Origin: Burkholderia sp. OK233
GTDB lineage: Bacteria; Pseudomonadota; Gammaproteobacteria; Burkholderiales; Burkholderiaceae
Direction: 5' to 3'
Assembly: GCF_900230185.1 (NCBI RefSeq)
Contig: NZ_OCSR01000002.1
Span: forward strand, 2,728,001 to 2,792,000
Length of the DNA stretch: 64,000 bases
Below, in pieces: positions 17,949 through 27,026 of this stretch; within the stretch, counting starts at the first letter, position 1; the number at the start of each line of letters is the position of its first letter. The translations under genes and the position numbers were made by a program. A model generated the notes under the pieces. That model saw only the letters and a program-made list of their open reading frames with translations, was not told where the DNA came from and made no database searches.

Positions 17949-18386
17949 ATGAGTTCGTCCGCCACTTCCGCCGCAGCCTCTGCCTCGTCGAGCGCCTCGA
18001 GCGCGTCGACAGATTCGACAGAACCAACCGAGCCGCGCATCGAGTCCCTCAGCGCCATCACGCTCGCCACCCACGATATGCCGCGCGCGGTGCTGTTTTA
18101 CGAAGCGCTCGGTTTTCCTGTCAAATTCGGTGGTTCGCAGGAAGCGTTTACCTCGTTTGCATTCGGCGATGCGTATCTGAACCTGATCGTCGATACGCGC
18201 GCGCCAGTCAACTGGTGGGGCCGCGTGATCATTTATGTCTCGGACGTCGACGCTCTGTACCGGAAGGCGCTGGCGGCGGGTTTGAAGCCGTCGCTCGAAC
18301 CGTCCGATGCGCCGTGGGGCGAGCGCTATTTCCATATCACCGATCCCGACGGCCACGAACTCAGCTTCGCGAAGCCGTTGCGTTAG
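17949..18386 (+). CDS. VOC-superfamily (glyoxalase/bleomycin-resistance fold) protein
   Basis: A 145-residue protein. The first 30 residues are Ser/Ala-rich and probably disordered. The vicinal-oxygen-chelate domain follows (about 33-145), with the typical MPRAVLFYEALGFPV opening and the ITDPDGHELSFAKPL ending, where the Glu is a metal ligand. Such proteins are dioxygenases, lyases or drug-binding proteins; no specific activity can be assigned. ATG 17949 follows an AGGAGA stretch about 10 bases away. Upstream lies the 12-bp tandem repeat array. Confidence 0.82.
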   Translation: MSSSATSAAASASSSASSASTDSTEPTEPRIESLSAITLATHDMPRAVLFYEALGFPVKFGGSQEAFTSFAFGDAYLNLIVDTRAPVNWWGRVIIYVSDVDALYRKALAAGLKPSLEPSDAPWGERYFHITDPDGHELSFAKPLR

Positions 18387-18579
18387 CGCCTGGCGGCCGC
18401 GCCAAATTCGCTATCATGGATGGCGATAAGGCGTGCAAGTCGCCGGCGAGTACCCGTCGGCGCCAAGGCGCGGCGGCCGCATTGGTAACACGGCTGACAC
18501 CTCGCGCTTCGATAATCGAACCCGTTCGCGACGCGCATGCGCCGCGCGCCTAACTATTTCCGTTGCCAGGAGAGTCGCA

Positions 18580-19506
18580 ATGAAAGAGCTGGATCCGAGA
18601 CCCGAGGCCGAAGTCATGGCACAGCGGCAGCGCCGTTTCGAGGAGGACCTCATCGATGCGTACGACGAGGAACTCGAAATGGAGGTCGACGACCGTATCA
18701 TCGACGGCGCGGAGGGCTTCACGCCCGAGCATCGCGAGGCGCGCAAGGTGTACTTCCGCGAGTTGTTCCGTTTGCAGGGCGAGCTTGTCAAACTTCAGGA
18801 CTGGATCGTGCAGACCGGCCACCGTCTGGTGGTGATTTTCGAAGGGCGCGACGCGGCCGGCAAGGGCGGCGCGATCAAACGCATCACGCAGCGGCTCAAT
18901 CCGCGCGTGTGCCGCGTGGCGGCATTGCCGGCGCCGAATAACCGTGAACGTACGCAGTGGTATTTCCAGCGTTACGTGTCGCATCTGCCGGCCGGCGGCG
19001 AAATGGTGCTGTTCGACCGCAGCTGGTACAACCGCGCCGGCGTCGAACGCGTGATGAATTTTTGCAGCGACGACGAGTACGACGAGTTTTTCCGCTCGGT
19101 GCCGGAATTCGAAAAGATGCTGGCGCGAAGCGGCGTGCAGATTCTCAAGTACTGGTTTTCGATCACGGACGAAGAACAGGAAATCCGCTTTCAGAACCGC
19201 ATTCACGATCCGCTGAAGCAGTGGAAGTTGAGTCCGATGGATCTGGAAAGCCGGCGCCGCTGGGAAGCCTATACGCAGGCGAAAGAAGTCATGCTGCAGC
19301 GCTCGCATATTCCCGAGGCGCCGTGGTGGGTCGTGCAGGCGGTCGACAAAAAGCGCGCGCGCCTGAACTGCATTCACCATCTGCTGAGCCAGGTGCCGTA
19401 TCACGAGATCGAGCATTCGCGCGTCGAGTTGCCGGCGCGGGTCTATCACGACGAATACAGCCGCCAGCCGGTGGTGTCGTCGATGATCGTGCCTGAAATT
19501 TATTGA
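18580..19506 (+). CDS. ppk2: Polyphosphate kinase 2 (PPK2)
   Basis: A 308-residue P-loop kinase that transfers phosphate between polyphosphate and nucleoside diphosphates or monophosphates. It has a Walker A loop in FEGRDAAGKGGAIKRI (about residue 90), a Walker B/lid motif FDRSWYNRAGVERVMNF (about 145), and the family-typical WKLSPMDLESRRRWEAYT segment. ATG 18580 follows AGGAGA. It is in a phosphate neighbourhood: a PiT transporter gene converges with it and a CHAD gene follows. A strong terminator sits at 19531-19560. The single-domain length matches class I/II one-domain PPK2. Confidence 0.93.
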   Translation: MKELDPRPEAEVMAQRQRRFEEDLIDAYDEELEMEVDDRIIDGAEGFTPEHREARKVYFRELFRLQGELVKLQDWIVQTGHRLVVIFEGRDAAGKGGAIKRITQRLNPRVCRVAALPAPNNRERTQWYFQRYVSHLPAGGEMVLFDRSWYNRAGVERVMNFCSDDEYDEFFRSVPEFEKMLARSGVQILKYWFSITDEEQEIRFQNRIHDPLKQWKLSPMDLESRRRWEAYTQAKEVMLQRSHIPEAPWWVVQAVDKKRARLNCIHHLLSQVPYHEIEHSRVELPARVYHDEYSRQPVVSSMIVPEIY

Positions 19507-19530
19507 TCGATCTTCGGCTCGGTTGAATGC

Positions 19531-19560
19531 AAAAGCGCGGCAAGGGCCGCGCTTTTTTTT
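19531..19560 (+). terminator. Intrinsic terminator of ppk2
   Basis: The hairpin GCGCGGC-AAGG-GCCGCGC (19535-19552) is flanked by AAAA and eight T, so it can work in both directions between the convergent ppk2 and PiT genes. Confidence 0.85.
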
Positions 19561-19610
19561 AATTCGTTGTTGCCGCGGACTTGCACCCGGCAACAGCAGT
19601 CTCAGCAGTT

Positions 19611-21197
19611 TCAGAACACCATCCGGAACACCCAGTATAAGGCTCCGGCCAGCGCGATTGAGACCGGCAGCGTCAGCACCCACGCGAGAATAAGGCTGCG
19701 CACCGTGGCCCATTGCAAGCCGGAACCGTTGGCCGCCATGGTCCCGGCCACACCTGACGACAGCACGTGCGTCGTCGAGACCGGCAAGCCGTACATGTCG
19801 GCCGCGCCGATCGTCAGCATCGCCACCAGTTCAGCCGATGCACCCTGTCCATAGGTCAGATGCTGCTTGCCGATCTTCTCGCCGACCGTGACGACGATGC
19901 GCTTCCAGCCGACCATCGTGCCGAGCCCCAGCGCGATGGCCACGGCGACCTTCACCCACGTCGGAATGAATTTGGTGGCGTGATCGGTTTGCACCCTGAA
20001 GTTGTCGATAGCCTTGCTGTCTGCCGGCGAGAAAGCCGGCTGCTTGCTCTTCTCCATCAGGCGAATTGCTTCGGACGCGACATACATGTTGTTACGCACG
20101 TTATCGACGATGTTTTGCGGCAAGGCTGCCATCGATCCAGACTCGCTGACCTGCTGGCCGATCAGTTCGGTCAGTTGCTGCAATGCAGGCACCGTGGCGG
20201 GCGTCAACTGGCGCGTGCGCACGTACGCTTCGACGTCGCCACGCGGATCGGTGGAGGGCGCCGTGCCTTGGGTGTACTTGGCGAGCGTGGCCGAGGCCTG
20301 GTGTGCGACCGCGAGATAGGTCTGCGTTTCCGCCGGTGTAACTGCCTTGTTCAGTGCGTACGCCGTCGGCACCGTGCCGATCAGGATCAGCATGATGAGG
20401 CCCATGCCTTTTTGCCCGTCGTTCGAACCGTGCGCGAACGAAACGCCCGTACAGGTCAGAATCAGCAGGCTGCGAATCCAGAACGGCGGCGGTTCCTTGC
20501 CTTTAGGCTCCGCATACAACGCGGGAACCCGCACCACCGCCTTCAGGATCAGCAGCAGCAAACCGGCGGCAAGAAAGCCGATCAGCGGCGAAAACAGCAG
20601 CGACTTGCCGACGCCGAGCGCCTGGTTCCAGTCCACGCCGCTCGTGCCGTTTGCGCCGTGCATCAACTGATTCATCAGACCAACGCCGATGATCGAGCCG
20701 ATCAGCGTATGCGAGCTCGATGACGGCAGTCCGAAATACCACGTGCCCAGATTCCAGATGATCGCCGCGATCAGCAGTGCGAAGACCATTGCAAAGCCCG
20801 CGCTGCTGCCCACTTGCAGAATCAGTTCGACGGGTAGCAACTGCAGGATGCCGAATGCAACAGCGCCCGTTGAAGTCAGCACACCGAGGAAATTCCATCC
20901 GCCGGACCAGACCACCGCAATGTTCGGCGCGAGCGAATGCGTGTAAATCACGGTCGCGACCGCGTTGGCGGTGTCATGAAAGCCGTTGACGAACTCGAAG
21001 CCGAGCGCGATCAAAAGCGCAATGCCGAGCAGGAAATAGGGCAGGGCTGAGCCTTCGCGAACCTGTTCCAGATCGGTTGCCAGATGCATGGCGCAATAAA
21101 TAGCGCCGACCGCAATCACGATGAGGAAAATGACGAGGCCGAGATGGCGCCCCTTTCCACTTGCAGCGCCCGGTTGCGGGTACGAAAGTTCCGGCAT
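19611..21197 (-). CDS. pit: Inorganic phosphate transporter, PiT family
   Basis: A 528-residue low-affinity metal-phosphate/H+ symporter with about ten membrane helices. It contains the inverted duplicated PiT signatures: GFEFVNGFHDTANAVATVIYT in the N-half and SFAHGSNDGQKGMGL in the middle. A large cytoplasmic loop separates the halves (about 285-410), and a second GLPVSTTHVLSSGVAGTMAA segment lies near the end. The location next to ppk2 and a CHAD protein suggests joint phosphate storage. It is divergent from the CHAD gene across a 416-bp gap. Confidence 0.93.
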   Translation of the reverse strand: MPELSYPQPGAASGKGRHLGLVIFLIVIAVGAIYCAMHLATDLEQVREGSALPYFLLGIALLIALGFEFVNGFHDTANAVATVIYTHSLAPNIAVVWSGGWNFLGVLTSTGAVAFGILQLLPVELILQVGSSAGFAMVFALLIAAIIWNLGTWYFGLPSSSSHTLIGSIIGVGLMNQLMHGANGTSGVDWNQALGVGKSLLFSPLIGFLAAGLLLLILKAVVRVPALYAEPKGKEPPPFWIRSLLILTCTGVSFAHGSNDGQKGMGLIMLILIGTVPTAYALNKAVTPAETQTYLAVAHQASATLAKYTQGTAPSTDPRGDVEAYVRTRQLTPATVPALQQLTELIGQQVSESGSMAALPQNIVDNVRNNMYVASEAIRLMEKSKQPAFSPADSKAIDNFRVQTDHATKFIPTWVKVAVAIALGLGTMVGWKRIVVTVGEKIGKQHLTYGQGASAELVAMLTIGAADMYGLPVSTTHVLSSGVAGTMAANGSGLQWATVRSLILAWVLTLPVSIALAGALYWVFRMVF

Positions 21198-21613
21198 GGC
21201 ATGAGCCCTAAAGTTTGTCGCGGGGAACTGCCGATCCTGCTGTGCCTGTGTGTCGTAATGATGACAATGGCGTGACCGTTATGCGGGACGGGCGTTCGCG
21301 GAAAGGTGCGTAGAAATTTGCGCTGCAGGAAAGGCTGCCGCCTGCGCGGCGGGGTAGAACGATAAGCGGTCCGAAAAGAACTATGCGCGAACTGCGCCTC
21401 GGCAGCGGAACGGATTGTCCGGTTCAGCTGCCGCCAAGGTCGCAGATGAACTGGCGCGACCCAGGTGGTCGCCACGAATGCGGCGGATTGCAGTCCATGC
21501 AACGCGCATTGTCTTGCGACCATCCTCGTGCAGTTTAGGCGACGCGTCGGCGGATATCCACCAGGACCTTTTTTTGCTAGGCTGACATAAAAGGGCCTTC
21601 CGAAGGACATCCG
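21198..21613. promoter_or_regulatory. Divergent promoter region between PiT and CHAD genes
   Basis: 416 bp without a credible gene. A single Pho-box-like half site (CTGACATAAA near 21582-21591) precedes the CHAD gene, but a second half at the required spacing is not seen, so PhoB control is only a possibility. Confidence 0.3.
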
Positions 21614-22483
21614 ATGAAGCGGGCGAGCCGGAAAATCGACAAACAGGCTGCGAACAGCAAGCCGGCCGGCGCGGAACCCTCGGCGGAGGCAGCCTTTGCG
21701 TCGTACGCGGCGCCCCTTGTCGATGACGCGATCGAACTCGCTAATGCGGTGCGCGAAGACGCGTCGCCGGAAGCGCTGCACAAACTGCGTGTGTCGCTGC
21801 GGCGTTTGCGTTCGTTGTGGTGGGCGTTCGAACCCTTGCTGGACAAAGGCGAGAATACGCGCCAACGGGCGCTGTATAAGTATCTGGCGACTGCCGCCGG
21901 CAAGACCCGAGATTGGGACATTCTGATCGAACTGATTGCGCAGGACGAGCGCGTTGCGCATGAGATGACGCCCACGCTCCAGGCGGCGCGCGAAGGCGCG
22001 TTAGCGACGAGCCGTGAAACGCTTTCGAACGCGGACGTCAAACATTTGCTGCAAGACGCTTTGACCAGCGCCAATAAGGAACTGAACACCGCCGGTGAGC
22101 GCGTGCCGTTGCAAACGTTCGCCGACAAGCGCGTGGCCGCTTCCGAACGTTCGCTTAAAAAGCGTATAAAACGCGCGTCTGACGCGAAGCGCTCCAACTA
22201 CGCCGCATTTCACGACGTCAGAAAGGCGGGAAAGAAAGTGCGCTATCTGCTCGAGTTTTTCGAGCCGGTTCTTAGCGGGAGCCACAAGCGCATCCTGAAG
22301 CGGTTAAAGCAGATTCAGAAGCGTTTCGGCACGCTGAACGATATCGTCGCAAGCGAGATGCTGCTGCGCGACAATACGGACTTGCTGGCTGGATCCGGCG
22401 ACACCGATGCAGCGCTTGACTGGCTGAAGAAGGAGCGCAAACGCCGGATGCGCGCGGCGGCGGGACTGTTGCGCAAACTGTGA
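21614..22483 (+). CDS. CHAD domain protein (polyphosphate-binding type)
   Basis: A 289-residue all-helical CHAD (conserved histidine alpha-helical) protein. Two repeats each carry the basic pattern: LHKLRVSLRRLRSLWWAFEPLL near residue 56 and FHDVRKAGKKVRYLLEFFEPVL near 200. The conserved His/Arg/Lys residues line a basic groove that binds polyphosphate in studied members. No CYTH domain is attached. A GAAGGA ribosome site precedes ATG 21614. It lies next to ppk2 and PiT, consistent with a role on polyphosphate granules. Confidence 0.88.
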   Translation: MKRASRKIDKQAANSKPAGAEPSAEAAFASYAAPLVDDAIELANAVREDASPEALHKLRVSLRRLRSLWWAFEPLLDKGENTRQRALYKYLATAAGKTRDWDILIELIAQDERVAHEMTPTLQAAREGALATSRETLSNADVKHLLQDALTSANKELNTAGERVPLQTFADKRVAASERSLKKRIKRASDAKRSNYAAFHDVRKAGKKVRYLLEFFEPVLSGSHKRILKRLKQIQKRFGTLNDIVASEMLLRDNTDLLAGSGDTDAALDWLKKERKRRMRAAAGLLRKL

Positions 22484-22568
22484 TGCGGCTTGAAGGGCGG
22501 TCGCACGTTCGAGCGGACCGGCCAGAATAACGACATTGGCTGTCTTTTGCGAAGGAGGCGATGCGCAC

Positions 22569-23855
22569 GTGGCACATCAAACGCTTTCGCTGCGTCGACG
22601 GTTGCGATTCATGTCGCGTGCCGGTGGGATCGGCGTGTCGCGTTACGTGGGTAACCACCCGTATTTCGCCGGCCTCGCCGGCACGCTGGTCGCCGTAGCG
22701 ATGGCCGGTTTGACGTTGCTGACGCTGAGCAGCGGCCGCGTCGATGCGCTCAACCACGCGCGCGAAACCGCACAAAACCTCGTCTCGATCATTTCCTCCG
22801 ATCTCGAACGAAATGTCGAGATCTACGATTTGTCCCTGGAGGCCATGGTGGACGGGGCGCGGGATCGTGCCACGTGGACCCTGCCTGAGGACTTGCAGCA
22901 AGCCGTGCTATTCGATCGCGCAACCACGGCGGCCTACCTCGGCGGCGCCTATGTGATCGCTGCGGACGGGCGGGTGATCGCTTCGCAGAACGGCGAGATC
23001 ACTGCCGCAGTCCGCCTCGCTGACCGTGACTACTTTCTGGCGCATCAACGCAGTCCGGCCGTAGGGCTTTATTTCTCCCACCCGTATCGCTCGCGGCTAC
23101 GTGACGGGAAGCTGTCGATCGGCCTCACGCGGCGCATCAACGAAGCCGATGGCACGTTTGGCGGCGTTGCGCTTCTGGCGATTCGTATTGAATACTTTCA
23201 GCATCTGCTGGATCGGATCAATACAGGCGAACTGGGCTCCGTATTCATCGTGATGGACGATGGCACCTTGCTCGCCCGCAAGCCGTTTTCCTTGCGTGAT
23301 ATTGGCACGAGCATCGCGAAGTCGCCGACCTTCGAAGTGATGGCCGCGCACAACTCGGGCTCGTATGTGACGAACTCGACGGTGGACGGCGTGCGCCGGA
23401 TGTTCACCTATGCACGCGTGCCGGGTACGCCGCTGATCGCGGTGGTTGCACCGTCCGAAGATGAAGTGCTCGCTCCGTGGCGGCATCGCAGCAGGATTGC
23501 CGGCGCGCTGACGCTCGCTTTCGGCGCGGTATTCGTGATGGTCTCGTGGATGCTTGCTTTCGTTTTGCGCGACAAGCTGCGCGCGCAAGCCGCGCTGGTG
23601 CGTCTCGCCGCGACCGACCCGCTTACCGGCCTGAGCAATCGCCGCGTGCTCGATAACCGGCTTGACGAAGAATGGCGGCGCGCGCGGCGCTCCGGGCAAC
23701 CGCTATCGGCATTGTTCATCGACATCGATCATTTCAAGCAATTCAACGACGTCTACGGCCACGCGAGCGGCGACGAGGCGCAATCGGGTCAGCTCGGCGA
23801 CGTGGGCGGGGCGGTCGATGGCGCAGGATGCGTCGTCGTGAAGGATGCCGCGTGA
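22569..23855 (+). pseudogene. Diguanylate cyclase with truncated GGDEF domain
   Basis: A membrane sensor of about 428 residues. It has a helix near the N-terminus, a periplasmic dCache-like region (FDRATTAAYLGGAYVIAADGR, DRDYFLAHQR), a second helix (about 315-340), then the start of a GGDEF domain (DPLTGLSNRRVLDNRLDEE, FIDIDHFKQFNDVYGHASGDEA). The match ends abruptly at 23780; the remaining 24 codons are unrelated and the catalytic GG(D/E)EF loop is absent. GTG 22569 has an AGGAGG site 10 bases upstream and is preferred over ATG 22611. Probably inactive as a cyclase; it could still signal through the sensor part. Confidence 0.75.
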
Positions 23856-23927
23856 TGGCAACGGCTTGCGTGTGACGCCGTTCCGGCACTCCGGCCGGGC
23901 TGTCACTCCCTGACTTGCCCTGGCGCT

Positions 23928-24965
23928 TCAGCTGCGCCGGGGAGCAAACCCGCGCAACGTTACCGCGCCGCGAACTTCACCGTAGGGCTCCGGCTTGCGT
24001 TTGCGGGTGGTCGATTCGTCCGTCAGCGGGAGCGGCTCGACGGGGAACCCGCGCCTTTGCCAGGCGTCGAGGCCGCCCTTCAGTGCGCGGATCCGCGTGT
24101 AGCCGTTCAGGCGCATCCGTTGCTTGATCTCGACGGCGGTCGCGCTGTCCGGGCAAATGCAATAAATCACCATGTCATGGACGAGCAGCGCGCCGTCGAT
24201 CTGTTCAGGCGAGTGCGGGTCGAGCGCCAGCACGCCGGGGATGGTGCGCAGCGCTTCACCCATTGAGGCGGGTGGGCGGGCATCCAGGACCTTGGGTGGC
24301 GTGATGCGGCGCCATCCAGCGAGAGTCGCTTGCGACGCAGCCGCGGAGGCCGAGTCCGCGAGACGGCGTCGTTCGCGGCGTCGCTGCTGCAGGCGGTACA
24401 CCAGATAGGCCAACGCTGCGGCCAGCAGGATGTCGAGTACCGTGCCGCCACGTGCTCTGACGAACGCGAGCAGCATATGCAACTGTCTTTCCGCCGCGGC
24501 GCCACCGAGTAGCCAGAAGGTGGCCCACACCAGAGCGCCGGCGAGGTCCCACAAAGCGTAGATGCGGCTGTCCACCGCTGTCGTGCCCATGAGCGGCGGG
24601 GTGATGAGTCCTAGTCCGGGGACGAACTTCGAGATCGACACGAGCGCTACGCCGAAGCGCTCGAATAGCGAGCGGGCCTTGTCGACCCTGGAATCGATCG
24701 CAGGGGAGATCCGGCCCAGGGCGGCGATCAGTTTGCGGCCGTAGATGCGGCCGGCGGCGAACCACGTACCGTCGCCGATGAGCGCGCCAAGCACGGCGGC
24801 GAACAGGATCGGCCAGAAAGACAGTGTGCCGGCGGCAATCGCCGAGCCCGCGAAGAGCAGCACGGGGACCGCGGGAATCGGCAGGCCGAGCCGTGTCAAC
24901 AGGACGTTCACAAAAACGAATACGCCGCCCCAGGTTGACACCGCCGACGACGGAAACTCTACCAA
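23928..24965 (-). CDS. DedA-family membrane protein fused to a rhodanese domain
   Basis: A 345-residue fusion. Residues 1-200 are a DedA/SNARE-associated (VTT) domain with the segments GDGTWFAAGRIYG and ERFGVALVSISKFVPGLGLITPPLMG, implicated in lipid carrier flipping and proton-motive-force maintenance. After a cytoplasmic linker rich in Arg comes a rhodanese domain with an active-site Cys in IYCICPDSATAVEIKQ and the ALKGGLDAWQRRGFPV ending. The best start is a TTG at 24965, with AGGAG 8 bases before it; the in-frame extension to 25250 has no family resemblance. The fusion is seen in Burkholderiales; its joint function is unknown. Confidence 0.85.
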   Translation of the reverse strand: MVEFPSSAVSTWGGVFVFVNVLLTRLGLPIPAVPVLLFAGSAIAAGTLSFWPILFAAVLGALIGDGTWFAAGRIYGRKLIAALGRISPAIDSRVDKARSLFERFGVALVSISKFVPGLGLITPPLMGTTAVDSRIYALWDLAGALVWATFWLLGGAAAERQLHMLLAFVRARGGTVLDILLAAALAYLVYRLQQRRRERRRLADSASAAASQATLAGWRRITPPKVLDARPPASMGEALRTIPGVLALDPHSPEQIDGALLVHDMVIYCICPDSATAVEIKQRMRLNGYTRIRALKGGLDAWQRRGFPVEPLPLTDESTTRKRKPEPYGEVRGAVTLRGFAPRRS

Positions 24966-25309
24966 TTGCGGAACTCCTGTTGTGACGGTTGGGCCGGACT
25001 GCGGCGAGAGCTTGTTTTGCCGGGTTGCAAAGGGTGTTCCTGGGCGCGTGTATCTACGCGCGCGTTCGGTTCGTGTCCAGGGTGGGATTCTATTTCGATC
25101 AGGATACTCGATGAGTCCAGGGATAGCGCCGGGCTGTCCTACCTGACTGCAAGTCGGATTCGCGCCGGTATGACGTGGAGCTGCACGCCTGTTCGACCTG
25201 ACGGCGCTCCTTGTCTCTTTGGCGGGCGCTTTCTCTGCAATTTCGTTCAAGACCGCGCGTGTCCGCCGCCGCTAATGTGTCTGCTCGTTCAACGGAACAG
25301 GACAGTAGC
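24966..25309. other. Divergent intergenic region
   Basis: 344 bp between the DedA-rhodanese gene and the EamA transporter gene, which diverge. It must contain both promoters. I see no repeat, strong palindrome or RNA gene in it. Confidence 0.5.
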
Positions 25310-26215
25310 ATGAGCTCACGGTACGTCGGATACCTGTTTTGCGCGCTGGCGATGATCGGAGTCGGCAGCACGGTGGTCGTCAGCAAATCGATCGCAAGCG
25401 GATTGCCGCCGTTCAGTGCGACCGCACTGCGTTTTGCCATCGCGTTTCCCCTGTTTGTGCTGGTGATGCGCTGGCGTGGCGTACGCTGGCCACGTCTCGA
25501 TCGACACGATACGTTGCTTGTGATCGCCCAGGCCGGGGCAGGCAGCGTGGGTTATACGGTGTTGCTCATCAGTGGCATGAAGCTCGCCTCGGCCGCCGAT
25601 GCGGGTGTGATTGCCGGCACCCTGCCGGCTGTGTCGGCCGTGGTTGCCATGCTCGCGCTGGGTGAGCGCCCTGCGCCCGCGTTGATCGGTGCGATTGGCC
25701 TCGCCACCCTGGGCGTGCTGGTGTGTACCGTGCGTATCGACGATTTCACCACGCCGCATGCCGCCAGTTCGCTGACAGGTAACGCGCTGGTGTTTGCGGC
25801 GATCGTCTGCGAGGCGCTCTTTATCCTGCTCAATCGCAAGTTGCACACACCGGTCGCGCCGCTGCCGCTATCGGGGTTGATGTGCGGCATCGGTTTCGCG
25901 GTGGCGTTCGTGCCGGCATGTTTCGAAAGGCCCTGGAGTATGCCGTTCAATGCGAGCGCCCTGAGCGGTGTGCTGTATTACGCGCTCGTGCCGACTGTGG
26001 CTGGCTTTGTTCTCTGGTATGCGGGGGCTGCGCGGATTAGCGGCGCGGAAGCGGGGCTCATGACCGCGCTCGTACCGGTGAGCGCGGTGGCGTTGGCCGC
26101 TGTCGTATTGCGGGAGCCGGTGAGTGCGGCGCAACTTGCGGGCGTTGCATGCGTGCTTGGCGCGGTGTTGCTGGCCACCTTCGGCCAGATGCGTACCGCG
26201 CACAGCACGGCGTGA
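25310..26215 (+). CDS. EamA/DMT-superfamily transporter
   Basis: A 301-residue permease with ten predicted membrane helices arranged as two EamA repeats (about 5-140 and 155-295). Characteristic segments are GSTVVVSKSIASGLPPFSATALRFAIAF in the first repeat and YALVPTVAGFVLWYAGAARISGAEAGLMTALVPVSA in the second. The family exports amino acids and metabolites; the substrate cannot be told. The ATG at 25310 was preferred over 25211 since the earlier stretch is not membrane-like. It converges with folE. Confidence 0.88.
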   Translation: MSSRYVGYLFCALAMIGVGSTVVVSKSIASGLPPFSATALRFAIAFPLFVLVMRWRGVRWPRLDRHDTLLVIAQAGAGSVGYTVLLISGMKLASAADAGVIAGTLPAVSAVVAMLALGERPAPALIGAIGLATLGVLVCTVRIDDFTTPHAASSLTGNALVFAAIVCEALFILLNRKLHTPVAPLPLSGLMCGIGFAVAFVPACFERPWSMPFNASALSGVLYYALVPTVAGFVLWYAGAARISGAEAGLMTALVPVSAVALAAVVLREPVSAAQLAGVACVLGAVLLATFGQMRTAHSTA

Positions 26216-26263
26216 GGCCGCGGCCAACGCTGCAGCCTGATTCGCCGTGCGACCGAACCGCTA

Positions 26264-26902
26264 TCAGGTATTGGCGACCGCCACCACGCCCGGATTGCCC
26301 ACGATCGACAAAAACTCGCGACGCGTAGACGGATCGGTACGGAACGTGCCCAGCATGCGCGAGGTGACCATCGTGACACCGGCCTTGTGCACGCCCCGGG
26401 TGGACATGCACTGATGCGCGGCTTCGAGAATCACGCCGACGCCTGCCGGTTGCAGCACTTCGTTCAACGTATCGGCGATCTGCACCGTCATCTTTTCCTG
26501 GATCTGCAAACGCTTGGCGAACGCATCGACGAGACGCGCCAGCTTCGAAATGCCGACCACCCGATGCTCGGGAAGATAGGCAACGTGCGCCCGCCCGATG
26601 ATTGGCACCATGTGGTGTTCGCAGTAGCTTTCGAAGCGGATATCTTTCAGCACGATCATTTCGTCGTAGCCGTCCACTTCGGAAAAGGTGCGAGCGAGGA
26701 GCTCGCGCGGATCGATCTGATAACCCGCGTAGAACTCCTCATAAGAGCGCACTACGCGAGATGGCGTATCGATCAGGCCTTCGCGCTCGGGATTGTCGCC
26801 GGCCCAACGCAGCAGCACGCGTACTGCCGCTTCAGCTTCTTCGCGGCTGGGGCGGTCCACTGCGGCCGCGGGTTTGGTTTTCTTCGCTTTGCTGCTGGCC
26901 AT
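26264..26902 (-). CDS. folE: GTP cyclohydrolase I
   Basis: A 212-residue homodecameric zinc enzyme that converts GTP to dihydroneopterin triphosphate, the first step of folate and pterin synthesis. The zinc ligands are visible: Cys and His in ESYCEHHMVP and the second Cys in HQCMSTRG. GISKLARLVDAFAKRLQIQEKMT is the family signature. The first 18 residues are Lys/Ala-rich. The start at 26902 follows AGAGGAG. It stands between the EamA gene (convergent) and the LysR gene (same strand, 124 bp upstream). Confidence 0.95.
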   Translation of the reverse strand: MASSKAKKTKPAAAVDRPSREEAEAAVRVLLRWAGDNPEREGLIDTPSRVVRSYEEFYAGYQIDPRELLARTFSEVDGYDEMIVLKDIRFESYCEHHMVPIIGRAHVAYLPEHRVVGISKLARLVDAFAKRLQIQEKMTVQIADTLNEVLQPAGVGVILEAAHQCMSTRGVHKAGVTMVTSRMLGTFRTDPSTRREFLSIVGNPGVVAVANT

Positions 26903-27026
26903 CCGTCGCTCCTCTGGGATTGCGCGTCGATGCTGAACGGAGCGCGCGGGTTCAATGAGTGCGGCCATTGTTCCATGTTTTACGTCGCATCGTGCCGATG
27001 CCCCCTCTCGCGGTCGGGGCGTGTGC

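Noticed and set aside
17612..18070. N-terminal extension of the HtrA-like protease through the 12-bp array
   Set aside because: It would add low-complexity VGIC repeats and overlap the VOC gene; no ribosome site supports it.
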